A stretch of 64,000 nucleotides of DNA from Thermasporomyces sp036564245 (GCA_036564245.1 DATCKU010000030.1:1-64000); one strand, 5' to 3'. Numbered from the stretch's first letter, positions 45,536 to 55,358 are shown. Notes: generated by a model not told the origin, from the sequence alone. Numbers and translations: made by a program.

Positions 45536-48500
45536 TCACGGCGTCGAACTACTCGACCAGTCCGCGAGAAGCTCGATCTGCGACAAGGAGAACGCTCGAT
45601 CCGACGGCTCGAACTCGATGCGGTAGTAGCGGTACGACGCAGGCTCGGCGATCGCGAACGGTCTGGTCTGGGATCGCCAGCGGAACTGCTCCCAGGTGCG
45701 GGTGTCGAGGGTCTGCCACTGGACACCATCGTGCGAGCCCTTCACGACCCAGCCCGACGGATCGGCGTCCTCGTCCGCCGACGTGAGCGTATAGAGCGCA
45801 ACGCGGTAAGGCGTTTCGAACTCCCATTCCACCCACGCCGCCGCGTCTTCCGGTGTGGCAGGTGTCCAGGTCGCCCATGTGGTCGACGTGTCGTCGACCA
45901 AGGCCTCGACGGGCTGCAGCTGCGGCGACGCCGTGACCCGCCCTGCCGACGTGACGTCCCGGAGCGGCCAGCGGCTCGCGGATCCTTGGCTCAGTGAGGG
46001 CGGCGCAGCGTCCGGACCACTACCCCAGGTCGACGGCTCTGCGCCCAGCTCGAACTCCAGCTCTGCACCCTGCGCCAAGACGTCGTGGGAGATCCACGTC
46101 TTGTCGTACGGCTCGCCGTTGACCTTCAGCCCGTGCACATAGATGTGGCGTCGGCTGTTGGCCGGCGCGCTGATCACGATGTCGCGTCCGGACTCGAGAT
46201 GGATCGTCGCCTTGCGGAACAATGGGGATCCGATGACGTAGGTCGGACTTCCTACGGACAAGGGGTAAAGACCCAGCGCGCTGAAGATCCACCAGGCCGA
46301 CATCTCCCCGTTGTCCTCATCGCCACAGTAGCCCTGCCCGATCTCGCTACCCAGGTAGAGCCGATCGAGCGCCTCCCGCACCACTTCCTGCGTACGCCAC
46401 GGCTGTCCGGCGAAGAGGTACATGTACCCGATGTGGTGAGCGGGCTGGTTGCTGTGGCCGTACATGCCCATGCGGACGTCACGCGCCTCGGTCATCTCGT
46501 GGATCACCGAGGAGTACGAGCCTTTGACCCGCTCGTCCGCCGTCTCCGGCGTACTGAAGAACGCATCCAGCTTGCGCGCAAGACCTCCTTGCCCACCATA
46601 GAGCTCGGCCAGACCCGCGCCGTCGTGGGGCGCGTGGAAGGCCATGTTCCAGGCATTGGTCTCGGTGTAGTCGAAGCCCCAGATCGCGGGATCGAAATCC
46701 TCGGGTGAGAGCCGCCACGTCCCGTCGGCGGTCCGGCCCAGGAAGAATCCGACGTCGCGGTTGAAGAGCAGACGATAGCCGAGCGCGCGACTGGCGAAGT
46801 ACGCATGCTCAGAAAGGAAGCGGTCACGCAGTCGCTCGTCGACGGCTGTATCGGCGAGCGCCCGGGCGAGCGTCGCAATGCCGAAGTCGTTGATGTATCC
46901 GTCCAGCGCCCACGAGAGCGCCTCCCGGGTCGACTCCACCGCCGTGTAGCCGAGAAAGCGCGAGCTGTCCAAGCCCTTGCGGCCCACGTGGTCGTTCGGC
47001 GGGCGTACGGTGGCGTTCTTGAGCGCCGCCTCGTACGCGGTCTCGACGCTGAACCCGGTGACCTGCTTGAGGTACGCATCAGCGAACGCGACGTCCGAGC
47101 TCGTCCCCACCATGAGGTCGGCGTATCCCGGTGACGACCACCGAGGGACCCAGCCAGCGTCTCGGTAATGCTGGAGGAATCCGTCGACCAGCTCCCCGGC
47201 AAGCGTCGGCGCCAATAACGCGTAGGCCGGCCAGGCGGTGCGGTAGGTGTCCCAGAATCCGTTGTTGACGTACACCTTTCCGTCGACGACGGGCGCGCCG
47301 GTCTTTGTCGGAGTGCTCGCACGTGTCGTCACCGCCGACTGCACGGCATGCACGTACCGCGGATTCTCTGCCGTGCCAGCGTTCTCGTACGCCGAGTTCG
47401 GATACAGGAACAACCGGTAGAGGTTGGAGTAGAGCGTGACGAGCTGGTCCTCGGTCGCTCCTTCGACCTCGATCGCGCCCAGCCGCTCATCCCACAGCCG
47501 CTGGGCGCGTTCCCGCACGCTCTCGACGCTATCGTCGGCCGCGATCTCCAACTCGAGGTTCCTGCGCGCCTGGTCCAGGCTGATGAGCGACGTGGCGATC
47601 CGCATCGTCACGGTGTCCGCCGACTCGTCGAACCGCGCGTATGCGCTGGCCTCGCGTCGCTCCCCGGCGTCTGGCAACCGTCCAGCCGCGACGATCGGCT
47701 GGTCGAACGTCACGTAGACGAACATCCGCGTGGCGCCGTTGGACAACCGGCTTCGGATGTCGGTGTAGCCAGTCAGCACGTTGCGGCCGGTATCGACGTC
47801 CACCCGAGCGTCGCCGGACACGTTGTCGAAGATGAGCGTCGAGCCCTCACCGGTGAACGTGAAACGGAAGATCGCCGCGTGGTCGGTCGGGGCGATCTCG
47901 GTGCGCATGCCGTTGTCGAACGTCACGGCGTAGTAGTGCGGTCTCGCGACCTCGTTCTCGTGTCCGAAAGCCAAGGCACGCGCCGATCGGTCTGCCGTCG
48001 GCTCGCCGGGACGTCCGAATGGCATGACCTGGAACGTCTGCCGATCACCCATCCACGGGCTCGGCTGGTGGCTCAGCGCGAACGCCTGCAGCTCGGTACG
48101 GTTGGCGGCGTTGTTGTCGCGCTGGTATTCGTACACCCACGTCAGCGAGCCCGCATTGGTCACCGGGACCCAGAAGTTGAAGCCGTTCGGCACCGCGGTG
48201 GCAGGGATCGTGTTCCCACGTGAGAACGCGCCAGTCGAGTTTGTGCCCCGTGTCGTGATCACGTAGTCGGACGGTCGACCGACGCCCTCACGTGCCGGGC
48301 GCTCCGAGAACTGCACGCAGTCCAGCCATCCGGTGAAGCATGGCGAGCCCTGTGGCGCCTCACAACACACGAGGACACCGGTGACGGTCTTGCCAGCCGC
48401 GACGTCTCCCAGCCGCACCTCGATGCGGTTCCACTGGTCGACGTACAACATCTTCGACTCGCCTTGCGCCCGCGGGTTCAACCGTACGCCTCGCACGTCC

Positions 48501-48799
48501 ACGGCACCCAGCTGGGAAAGGTGGGTTCCGTCGGAGAACGTCACATCGAGCGAGACGTACGTCGCGGCGTACAGCTCCTCGCCCAAGCGCGACGTCGCCG
48601 CGGGGAAGACGACGTACGACAACACCGTGTCGGGCGTCACCTCGTAGACGCACTCGCGGAGCAGCGCCTCCGCGAAACCGCCGCCGGCCGCGTCATACCG
48701 GTGGCACTCGACGGTGGCGAACCCCACACCGGGTTTCGCGGTAGGCGACGCAGTGGGGCCGCGGTCGGGTGCCACACGAAGGCTGCGATCCGGGGTCAT
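45536..48799 (-). CDS. GH92 family alpha-mannosidase-like glycosidase with C-terminal F5/8C domain
   Basis: 1087 residues from ATG 48799 (AAGGAAT upstream). An N-terminal carbohydrate-binding-like sandwich (about 25-155) is followed by the two GH92 domains: DYVITTRGTNSTGAFSRG... and, near residue 825, GDEDNGEMSAWWIFSALGLYP, the conserved acidic segment of the family. Residues about 950-1087 form a discoidin-like F5/8 type C domain (VEWEFETPYRVALYTLTSADE). GH92 enzymes are calcium-dependent exo-alpha-mannosidases. No signal peptide is seen, so it may act inside the cell on imported oligosaccharides. It lies 41 bases after menD on the same strand. Confidence 0.9.
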   Translation of the reverse strand: MTPDRSLRVAPDRGPTASPTAKPGVGFATVECHRYDAAGGGFAEALLRECVYEVTPDTVLSYVVFPAATSRLGEELYAATYVSLDVTFSDGTHLSQLGAVDVRGVRLNPRAQGESKMLYVDQWNRIEVRLGDVAAGKTVTGVLVCCEAPQGSPCFTGWLDCVQFSERPAREGVGRPSDYVITTRGTNSTGAFSRGNTIPATAVPNGFNFWVPVTNAGSLTWVYEYQRDNNAANRTELQAFALSHQPSPWMGDRQTFQVMPFGRPGEPTADRSARALAFGHENEVARPHYYAVTFDNGMRTEIAPTDHAAIFRFTFTGEGSTLIFDNVSGDARVDVDTGRNVLTGYTDIRSRLSNGATRMFVYVTFDQPIVAAGRLPDAGERREASAYARFDESADTVTMRIATSLISLDQARRNLELEIAADDSVESVRERAQRLWDERLGAIEVEGATEDQLVTLYSNLYRLFLYPNSAYENAGTAENPRYVHAVQSAVTTRASTPTKTGAPVVDGKVYVNNGFWDTYRTAWPAYALLAPTLAGELVDGFLQHYRDAGWVPRWSSPGYADLMVGTSSDVAFADAYLKQVTGFSVETAYEAALKNATVRPPNDHVGRKGLDSSRFLGYTAVESTREALSWALDGYINDFGIATLARALADTAVDERLRDRFLSEHAYFASRALGYRLLFNRDVGFFLGRTADGTWRLSPEDFDPAIWGFDYTETNAWNMAFHAPHDGAGLAELYGGQGGLARKLDAFFSTPETADERVKGSYSSVIHEMTEARDVRMGMYGHSNQPAHHIGYMYLFAGQPWRTQEVVREALDRLYLGSEIGQGYCGDEDNGEMSAWWIFSALGLYPLSVGSPTYVIGSPLFRKATIHLESGRDIVISAPANSRRHIYVHGLKVNGEPYDKTWISHDVLAQGAELEFELGAEPSTWGSGPDAAPPSLSQGSASRWPLRDVTSAGRVTASPQLQPVEALVDDTSTTWATWTPATPEDAAAWVEWEFETPYRVALYTLTSADEDADPSGWVVKGSHDGVQWQTLDTRTWEQFRWRSQTRPFAIAEPASYRYYRIEFEPSDRAFSLSQIELLADWSSSSTP

Positions 48800-48840
48800 C
48801 GACGATTCCTTCCACACGAGATGCATGGCCAAGACAACGG

Positions 48841-50661
48841 TCAGCCGGCATAGGGCGCAGCCATTCGCAGCGCGGATCGGACGGCGGTGGTGAGCCGGGC
48901 GTAGAGGTCCCGCAACGCCATCCGGTCGGTTCGCACCTCGACGATGCGCAGACCCCGCGAACGCGACAGAGCGGCGTGCAAGTCACGACGGGACCGTACG
49001 AAGGTGTAGGGGGTCTTGGTCGCGGCGGCGAGTGCTTCCAGGTCGACACCGTGGGGTGTCCCGAAGATCCGGTCGAAGGCGTCCGCATACGCTGGCGCGC
49101 CCTGCTCCAGCGTGCTGAAGATCCCACCTCCGTCGTCGTTCACCACGACCACCGTGAGATCCGGTCGCGCCTCGTAAGGCCCGCGAATGAGCCCGTTGGC
49201 GTCGTGCAGGAACGTCAGGTCGCCAAGCAGTGCGTACGCCGGGCCGGTCCGATGCACCAGAGCGGCACCGATCGCCGTCGACAGCGTCCCGTCGATGCCG
49301 GACAACCCGCGATTGCCGATCACCTTGCGCTGCTCTTGGTGCGCGATCCGGCCCCCGTCGTCCACCAGCCGGTTGGTCCAGGGCACCGCAGCAAGATCCA
49401 GGTCTCGAATCGGATTGGACGAACCCGCCACGAGCAGCCCACCGGGCGGCACGGCGGCGGCCACGTCACGCGCCACGTGGAGCCCGGTGACAGTGGGTTC
49501 GCGGGCAAGCACCTCCTCGACCGCTACGCGCGCACACTGGTCGGCCGACAGCCATGCGCTGAGCCACTCGTCGGGCTCCTTGCGGCCGGAGTCGTCTCCC
49601 GTGCCTTCCAAAGCGACCGTGGCGCTCACGCGGTAAGCCGAGTGGCCGGGGTCGGGCCACCAAGGCCGTCGGCCGGCGACCACGACCGTGACATCCTCCC
49701 GACTGATCAGCCGCATCACAGCACGCGACAACGTGGGTCGCCCATACACCACCACTCGCTCGATCGCACGGACCAGTGGCGTGTCCGCCTCGAGCAGCAG
49801 GCGGTAGGGCCCGAGCGCATTGGGGCCCGAACGCGCGCCGCTGGTCGGCTCCGCGAGCAACGGCCAGCCGGCGGTCTCGGCCAGCCAGCGAGCCGACAGG
49901 TCGGCACCATCGCCGGCCACGACGACGGTGCGCGGCCCGCGTTCGAGCCAGGAGATTCGGTCGGTGACCAACCGCTCGACCCGCGTCCACCGCGCGTTGC
50001 CCGGTCGGCCTTCGAGCGACTCCGGCCAGTCGATACCGGTCAGCCCGTCGCCGGTACTCGCTCGATCATCGCCCGAGTCCACGGCATCGTTCAGAGCCTG
50101 CACCGGTTCGTCCGGGACGAGCGGGTCACGGAACGCCAGGTTGAGATGGACCGGCCCGGGGTCGCGGTCCCGAAAGCCGCGTGCCACGGCAAGGGCTCGA
50201 GCCACCAGACTGCGCCAGTACGCGTTCTGCCCAGCCCGCCGCTCTGGCGTGCCTACCTCGTGGAACATGCGGACCGCGTCGCCGTACAGCTTCAGCTGGT
50301 CGGTGGTCTGGTTGGCACCCACGCCACGAAGCTCCGGCGGCCGGTCGGCGGTCAACACGATCAGCGGCACGCCGGAGTGGTGCGCTTCCAGCACCGCAGG
50401 GTGCAGGTTCGCCGCTGCGGTCCCCGACGTGCACACGACCGGTACCGGGCGCCGACTCACCTTGGCCAAGCCGAGCGCCAGGAACCCGGCCGACCGTTCA
50501 TCGATCCGCACATGCAGGCGGATCCGGTCCAGCGTGTCGTACGCGTGGAAGGCAAACGCCAGCGGTGCGCTGCGCGAGCCTGGCGCCAGAACGACCTCAC
50601 GAACGCCACCGCGCCAGAGCTCGTCGACCAGCACACGGGCGAGCGCAGTGGCAGGGTTCAT
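48841..50661 (-). CDS. menD: SEPHCHC synthase (2-succinyl-5-enolpyruvyl-6-hydroxy-3-cyclohexene-1-carboxylate synthase)
   Basis: 606 residues. This thiamine-diphosphate enzyme joins isochorismate with 2-oxoglutarate in menaquinone synthesis. Visible features: APGSRSAPL near the N terminus, the catalytic Glu in HVRIDERSAGFLALGLAK, GDLTFLHDANGL with VNDDGGGIFS for ThDP/Mg binding. The ATG at 50661 overlaps the menC stop as ATGA, so translation is coupled. The open frame 12 codons upstream is not needed. Confidence 0.94.
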   Translation of the reverse strand: MNPATALARVLVDELWRGGVREVVLAPGSRSAPLAFAFHAYDTLDRIRLHVRIDERSAGFLALGLAKVSRRPVPVVCTSGTAAANLHPAVLEAHHSGVPLIVLTADRPPELRGVGANQTTDQLKLYGDAVRMFHEVGTPERRAGQNAYWRSLVARALAVARGFRDRDPGPVHLNLAFRDPLVPDEPVQALNDAVDSGDDRASTGDGLTGIDWPESLEGRPGNARWTRVERLVTDRISWLERGPRTVVVAGDGADLSARWLAETAGWPLLAEPTSGARSGPNALGPYRLLLEADTPLVRAIERVVVYGRPTLSRAVMRLISREDVTVVVAGRRPWWPDPGHSAYRVSATVALEGTGDDSGRKEPDEWLSAWLSADQCARVAVEEVLAREPTVTGLHVARDVAAAVPPGGLLVAGSSNPIRDLDLAAVPWTNRLVDDGGRIAHQEQRKVIGNRGLSGIDGTLSTAIGAALVHRTGPAYALLGDLTFLHDANGLIRGPYEARPDLTVVVVNDDGGGIFSTLEQGAPAYADAFDRIFGTPHGVDLEALAAATKTPYTFVRSRRDLHAALSRSRGLRIVEVRTDRMALRDLYARLTTAVRSALRMAAPYAG

Positions 50662-51620
50662 GCGAGCGCCTCCACCCGGGCTAGTCGGTCGAGCCACCGG
50701 TCACGAGTCGCGTCGTCGGCCGTGGCCGCGGCGAGCAACTCCGGATCGGGCTCCGGACGCACCACGGGGAGGAAACCGTCAACAGGGACAAACGGATTGG
50801 CGACCACGTCGGCACAGAGCAACCCGCCGGTGGCGAGCCCACAGGCATATGGCAGCTCAGGCAACGCAGCGGCCAATGCAACGCCTGCTGCGAGCCCCAC
50901 CGACGTCTCGACCGCACTCGACACGACGGCCGGCAACCCGATGCGCTCGACGATCTGCAGGGCGGCCCGCACTCCCCCGAGCGGCTGCACCTTCACGACC
51001 GCGATGTCGGCGGCGTCGAGCCGCGCCACGCGATACGGATCCTCAGCTCGCCGGATGGATTCGTCGGCCGCGATCGGGACCCCGACCTTCCGGCGTACCT
51101 TGGCAAGGTCTTCGACGCTGGCGCACGGCTGCTCGACGTACTCCAGCCCGCCAGCGGCTGCATCCAGCTTGGCGATCATGCTGACCGCGGTGTCGACGTC
51201 CCAGGCGCCGTTGGCGTCGACCCGGATGTGCCCGTCCGGGCCCAGCGCGTCTCGGACCGCCTCGACACGTTCGAGGTCGTCGCGTTCCGACTGACCCGGC
51301 TCGGCGACCTTCACCTTGGCCGTGCGGCAGCCGTTGCTGGCCTTGACGATCTCGGCTGCACGGTCCGGCGAGACCGCTGGCACCGTGCAGTTGACGGGGA
51401 TCCGGTCGCGGACAGGCGCCGGCCAGATGTCGTACGCAGCCTCACGCGCCGCCCGCAACCACGCGACGCACGCCGCGTCGTCATAGTCCCAAAATGGGCT
51501 GAATTCTGCCCATCCGCTCGGACCTCGAGCAAGGATGCCTTCACGAACCGTGATGCCGCGGAACTTCGATCGCATGCCCACCGCGAAGACGTGGAGACCC
51601 CCGTCCCCGCGGCTGATCAT
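50658..51620 (-). CDS. menC: o-Succinylbenzoate synthase
   Basis: 320 residues, enolase superfamily. It dehydrates SHCHC to o-succinylbenzoate. Visible residues: lysine in TAKVKVAE, metal ligands in IRVDANGAW, EYVEQP and IAADES, and second lysine in VVKVQPLGGV. ATG 51620 is selected for AAAGGAAC upstream. It is the first gene of menC-menD, divergent from menE with 77 bases between starts. Confidence 0.93.
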   Translation of the reverse strand: MISRGDGGLHVFAVGMRSKFRGITVREGILARGPSGWAEFSPFWDYDDAACVAWLRAAREAAYDIWPAPVRDRIPVNCTVPAVSPDRAAEIVKASNGCRTAKVKVAEPGQSERDDLERVEAVRDALGPDGHIRVDANGAWDVDTAVSMIAKLDAAAGGLEYVEQPCASVEDLAKVRRKVGVPIAADESIRRAEDPYRVARLDAADIAVVKVQPLGGVRAALQIVERIGLPAVVSSAVETSVGLAAGVALAAALPELPYACGLATGGLLCADVVANPFVPVDGFLPVVRPEPDPELLAAATADDATRDRWLDRLARVEALA

Positions 51621-51685
51621 GAACCGTTCCTTTCGTGCGTTGCCCTTGTCAATGCCTGCTCGAGCTAACACGCTGGAGTGACCCG

Positions 51686-51691
51686 TAGCCT
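51686..51691 (+). promoter_or_regulatory. Putative -10 box for leaderless menE
   Basis: TAGCCT is six bases before the menE GTG, within the menC-menE divergent gap. Confidence 0.45.
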
Positions 51692-51697
51692 AGTGCG

Positions 51698-52942
51698 GTG
51701 TCCTCGATCGCTGGTCGCCGGCCGGGTGCCGCACCGGCGGCCGGCTCCGGTCGCCGGCTCCGGGTGGTTGATGCCACGGTCGACGCGCTGCTTTCCGCGC
51801 TCCCTGCGGCGCTTGCCGGTGACGGCCCGGCGCTTGCGCCGGTCGATCGATCCGAGGCGTCGATCGGTGCCTCACGGGAGCACGAGCGCACGTTTCGTAC
51901 GGACCAACCGCTGGAACGCGACGACGTCGCTGTCGTGCTCGCGACGTCCGGATCGACCGGCGAACCCAAGGCCGCGCTACTATCGGCGTCCGCGCTCCTA
52001 CACTCCGCACGCGCGACCCTCGAGCGCCTCGGCGGTCCTGGCGGCTGGACGCTTGCGTTGCCGGTGAGCCGGATCGCCGGGCTGCAGGTGCTGGTCCGTT
52101 CCCTGCTGGCCGGAACCCACCCGGTACCGGTCGCACGGCCCTTCACGGCCGAGGCGTTCTGCGCGGCTACTGCCAGGCTGCTGTCTCGGGACGAGTCGCG
52201 ACGCTACACGGCCCTTGTCCCGACTCAGCTGGTACGTCTGCTGGACGCAGGCCCATCTGCGATTGACGCGTTGCGGTCCTACGACGCGATCCTGGTGGGC
52301 GGTGCGGCGGCTCCCGCGACGCTTCTCGACCGTGCGCGATCCGCTGGGATCGCGGTGGTCACGACGTACGGCATGACGGAGACCTGCGGCGGCTGCGTCT
52401 ACGACGGCGTACCCCTCGATGGCGTGCGGATCGCACTCGATGATCGCGACGGATCGGGGCAGGGACGGATCAGGATCGGCGGGCCCGTGGTCTTCGCCGG
52501 TTACCGGCTCCGCCCGGACCTTACGGCCCAAGCCCTGGTGGATGGGTGGCATGTGACCGACGATGTCGGTCGCTGGACGACCGATGGTCGGCTCGAGGTG
52601 TTGCGACGAATCGACGACGTCGTGATCTCCGGGGGTGTCAACGTTCCACTCCCCGCCGTCGACCAGGCGGTCGGGTCATTTCCCGGTGTCGCGGAAGCTG
52701 CCGCGGTTGGCGTACCCGATCCCGAGTGGGGCGCACGGATCGTCGCCTACGTCGTGTTGCAGCCCGGCGCGCCCGTTCCCGCCCTGGCCGATGTTCGCGC
52801 GCACGTCGCGGCCCACCATCCCGTTGCATACGCGCCACGCGAGCTCATCGTCGTGGACGCGCTTCCCGTGTTGTCTTCGGGCAAGCTCGACCGCGCGGCG
52901 CTCGTTGCGGCTGCCTCTGGTCGATCGGACCGGGTGGGCTGA
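51698..52942 (+). CDS. menE: o-Succinylbenzoate-CoA ligase
   Basis: 414 residues, short for an ANL-family adenylating enzyme but usual for actinobacterial MenE. Visible motifs are TSGSTGEPKAALLS (P-loop), TTYGMTETCGG, GWHVTDDVGRW and the terminal SSGKLDRAAL with the adenylation lysine. It activates o-succinylbenzoate with CoA for menaquinone synthesis. GTG start; TAGCCT at leaderless spacing. MenB, the next enzyme, is not encoded in this window. Confidence 0.93.
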   Translation: MSSIAGRRPGAAPAAGSGRRLRVVDATVDALLSALPAALAGDGPALAPVDRSEASIGASREHERTFRTDQPLERDDVAVVLATSGSTGEPKAALLSASALLHSARATLERLGGPGGWTLALPVSRIAGLQVLVRSLLAGTHPVPVARPFTAEAFCAATARLLSRDESRRYTALVPTQLVRLLDAGPSAIDALRSYDAILVGGAAAPATLLDRARSAGIAVVTTYGMTETCGGCVYDGVPLDGVRIALDDRDGSGQGRIRIGGPVVFAGYRLRPDLTAQALVDGWHVTDDVGRWTTDGRLEVLRRIDDVVISGGVNVPLPAVDQAVGSFPGVAEAAAVGVPDPEWGARIVAYVVLQPGAPVPALADVRAHVAAHHPVAYAPRELIVVDALPVLSSGKLDRAALVAAASGRSDRVG

Positions 52943-53027
52943 GCTTTCGCAGCTCTCGACACGAGCTCATGTCGAGATTTATGCCCTGCCACACGATGAC
53001 GCACTCCAGGCAGCCGGGAGACTCCTC

Positions 53028-53477
53028 ATGCCTCGGTTTCGTATCGCGAAGCTCTTCGACGTATGTGATCCCGTCGAGGGCCCGCGATTCTCATCGGACC
53101 ATCCTCGGCGCGACGATCCGGAGGAGCGCCAGCGTATCCTCGAGTTCCTCAATGATGGACCGGTAGTGATCCGGGCGGCAGGACGCACGGAAGACCGATA
53201 CGACCCGTCAAAAGGAGCCGCAGTTCCGATCGTCACCCAAACCGACGGCGAATGGATCTGGAACGCGGGCCATGCTTATTACCTGGCGAACTACGGACTG
53301 GCACTCGAGCCTGACTTCCACAACCACATCCGGAACAAGGGTCACCGTGTCGAGGAGCCCAGCCGAGAGCGAGTTGTCGAGGCACTACGCTTCCTTCAAG
53401 CCGAGCAAGCGCGTCAGGGTGGCAGACAAGCTCGCCTTACACCGGAGGTCTGGGGAAGCCTTCGAGGTGTTGCTTAG
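53028..53477 (+). CDS. Hypothetical protein, possibly horizontally acquired
   Basis: 149 residues from ATG 53028 (GGGAGACTCCTC upstream). The base composition is less GC-rich than its neighbours. The segment TDGEWIWNAGHAYYLANYGLALEPDFHNHIRN recalls a stretch in actinobacterial proteins of unknown function, sometimes near toxin systems, but I cannot name a family. No membrane segment or catalytic motif is seen. It lies 85 bases after menE on the same strand and is convergent with the FAD monooxygenase gene. Confidence 0.6.
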   Translation: MPRFRIAKLFDVCDPVEGPRFSSDHPRRDDPEERQRILEFLNDGPVVIRAAGRTEDRYDPSKGAAVPIVTQTDGEWIWNAGHAYYLANYGLALEPDFHNHIRNKGHRVEEPSRERVVEALRFLQAEQARQGGRQARLTPEVWGSLRGVA

Positions 53478-53509
53478 CGCGAGCATGTGCCGTACGCCTT
53501 TCAATAGCC

Positions 53510-53563
53510 TCAGAGGGTGCCGGCACCTGCCATGGCGGGTGCGTAGTCGCCACGCCTGGTCAT
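53510..53563 (-). repeat. MT micro-ORF repeat, copy 11 (overlaps stop codon)
   Basis: ATG 53563 overlaps the FAD monooxygenase stop as ATGA. It reads MTRRGDYAPAMAGAGTL then TGA (17 codons). It includes the 12-base palindrome GGTGCCGGCACC. It is the best match to the family consensus. Confidence 0.68.
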
Positions 53564-54732
53564 TGTGAGGTGGGAGCCAAGCGGATTGGCTTGCCGGCAA
53601 GCATACCCGCGACTCGACGACGTACCCCAGGCAGCCGGGACAGTCGCATGGTCGTACGACGCAGGAAGAGCTTCCATTCCGACTCCGGCACGAACCATCC
53701 CGCCACACTGCGAGCCACTCGCTGCTTCTCGACGACGACCGGACGCCACTGTCGCTCGTAGGCCTCCAGCGCGGCATCGATCGACCCGGCGCGGTCCAGC
53801 TGCTCGGCTAGCACGTACGCACCCCCGATGCCGAGCGATGCTCCTTGCCCGGCAAGCAAGGAAACGGCGTAGCAGGCGTCACCCACGAGCGTGATCCGTC
53901 CGCGGCTCCATTGCGCCAGCTCCACCTGCGCCACCAGGTCGTAGTAGACCTCCTCCGCCGGCGGGCACGCTGCCAAGGCTCGGGGCACGAGCCAGCCGAG
54001 CGATGCGTACTCCTCGCGAATCGCGGCCCGAGCGTCGGCCGGAAGCGTGGTCGTGCGCGCACGATGCACTGCGAACGCTGCCACGCGTCCGTCTCGCAAG
54101 CCGTAGAAGCCCATCTGCCTTCCGATGGTGTCGGTCAGGTAGAAGCGATTGCCGAGCTGGGCGTGGAACCCTGCGTCGTCGAACACGAAGGCCGCGGTGT
54201 GGAAACCCAGGTGACGCACGGTCTCTCGATCATCGCCGGTGACCAATCTCCGAACGGTCGAGTGGATCCCGTCCGCACCAACCAGCAGGTCCGCGTCGAT
54301 GGCGCTCCCGTCACTGAGCTCGACCCGTACGCCATCGGACTCGGAACGCGCCATAACCACGCTCGTACCGAATCGAAGGTCGACGCGACCAGGCAACGCC
54401 TCCCGCAGCACACGCTCCAGGTCGGGCCGCATGATGCTCACCAGCCGACCCCCTAGAGCCTTGGCGAACCGGCCGAAGTCCAGGGCAGCCCGACGGCGAC
54501 CGCGACGGTCGACGTAGCTCGCCTCCTCGACCCGGTATCCGAGCTCTCGCACCCTGGGCAGCAGCCCCATCGCCTCGACCGCGTCGTAGCCGGGACCGAA
54601 GAAGTCGATCATGTAGCCCTGAGTCCGCGGTCCAGGGGCCTTTTCCAGTACGACGACCTGCCAGCCCTTTGCGTCAAGGCAGTGCGCAAGCGCAAGCCCT
54701 GCCAACCCGGCACCGCAGATCAGAACCTTCAT
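53560..54732 (-). CDS. FAD-dependent monooxygenase (PHBH-like)
   Basis: 390 residues. FAD-binding GAGLAGLALA (7-16), the middle DG motif LLVGADGIHSTVR and the third motif ITLVGDACYAVSLLAGQGASLG fit aromatic-hydroxylase or TetX-like flavoproteins. Substrate is unknown. The start overlaps the TetR gene stop by four bases (ATGA), so the regulator and enzyme are cotranscribed. The protein ends TSQ with TCA CAA TGA inside a micro-ORF repeat. It may modify an aromatic compound or drug and be controlled by its partner. Confidence 0.87.
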   Translation of the reverse strand: MKVLICGAGLAGLALAHCLDAKGWQVVVLEKAPGPRTQGYMIDFFGPGYDAVEAMGLLPRVRELGYRVEEASYVDRRGRRRAALDFGRFAKALGGRLVSIMRPDLERVLREALPGRVDLRFGTSVVMARSESDGVRVELSDGSAIDADLLVGADGIHSTVRRLVTGDDRETVRHLGFHTAAFVFDDAGFHAQLGNRFYLTDTIGRQMGFYGLRDGRVAAFAVHRARTTTLPADARAAIREEYASLGWLVPRALAACPPAEEVYYDLVAQVELAQWSRGRITLVGDACYAVSLLAGQGASLGIGGAYVLAEQLDRAGSIDAALEAYERQWRPVVVEKQRVARSVAGWFVPESEWKLFLRRTTMRLSRLPGVRRRVAGMLAGKPIRLAPTSQ

Positions 54733-55358
54733 GATCGTTCCCTCCGCTTGGATCGGTTGCTAGATCGCCGCATTGCGCTCCTCGGACGATCCCGGTCACC
54801 GGTCAGGACCCGCTGCAGGACGGGCGCGACGACGCCAGAGGTCAGCGATGGATCGACCGCGCGGTGCAGCATGATCCCGTCGATGGCCGCGGCCAAGACG
54901 GCGGCCGTCTGCTCTGGCTGGGCGCAACCGCGGTCACGAAGCCAGTCGGCGAGCACGACGCGAAACTCCGAGAGCAACGACTCCACCGCGGTCCGCAGCG
55001 TCGCATCACGTGTCGACGCCAGATACGTCTCACAGACGAGCAGTGACATCGGGTCGTCGCCCGTGTAGCGGTCCAGCGCCATGAGCATGAGGTCCAACCC
55101 GGCGGACATGGACGACGCCTGCTGAAAGTTGGGACCAATCGACCTCACGAGCTCACGCAGCGCGCTGATGGCTGCTTCGCCGAGCAACTCCTGCAAGGAC
55201 CCGAAGTGGTAATGCACGAGACCGGGAGCCACACGTGCCCGCTCGGCGAGCGTACGGGTCGTCACGCCGCGCCACCCGCGCTCCACGATGAGCTCCCGTG
55301 CAGCGGTCAGCAACCGCTCCCTGACCTGCCGACCTCGCTCGGCCGCTGTCATGGCCAT
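54729..55358 (-). CDS. TetR family transcriptional regulator
   Basis: 209 residues from ATG 55358 (GGGAGG seven bases upstream). The N-terminal helix-turn-helix is plain: RERLLTAARELIVERGWRGVTTRTLAERARVAPGLVHYHFGSLQELL at about residues 12-58 in two pieces around the turn. The ligand-binding C-terminal domain is unassigned. The overlap with the FAD monooxygenase gene suggests it controls that enzyme and itself. Confidence 0.9.
   Translation of the reverse strand: MAMTAAERGRQVRERLLTAARELIVERGWRGVTTRTLAERARVAPGLVHYHFGSLQELLGEAAISALRELVRSIGPNFQQASSMSAGLDLMLMALDRYTGDDPMSLLVCETYLASTRDATLRTAVESLLSEFRVVLADWLRDRGCAQPEQTAAVLAAAIDGIMLHRAVDPSLTSGVVAPVLQRVLTGDRDRPRSAMRRSSNRSKRRERS

Noticed and set aside
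48769..51294. An 841-codon plus-strand frame antisense to menD and menC
   Set aside because: A shadow of two well-recognised genes; no domain.
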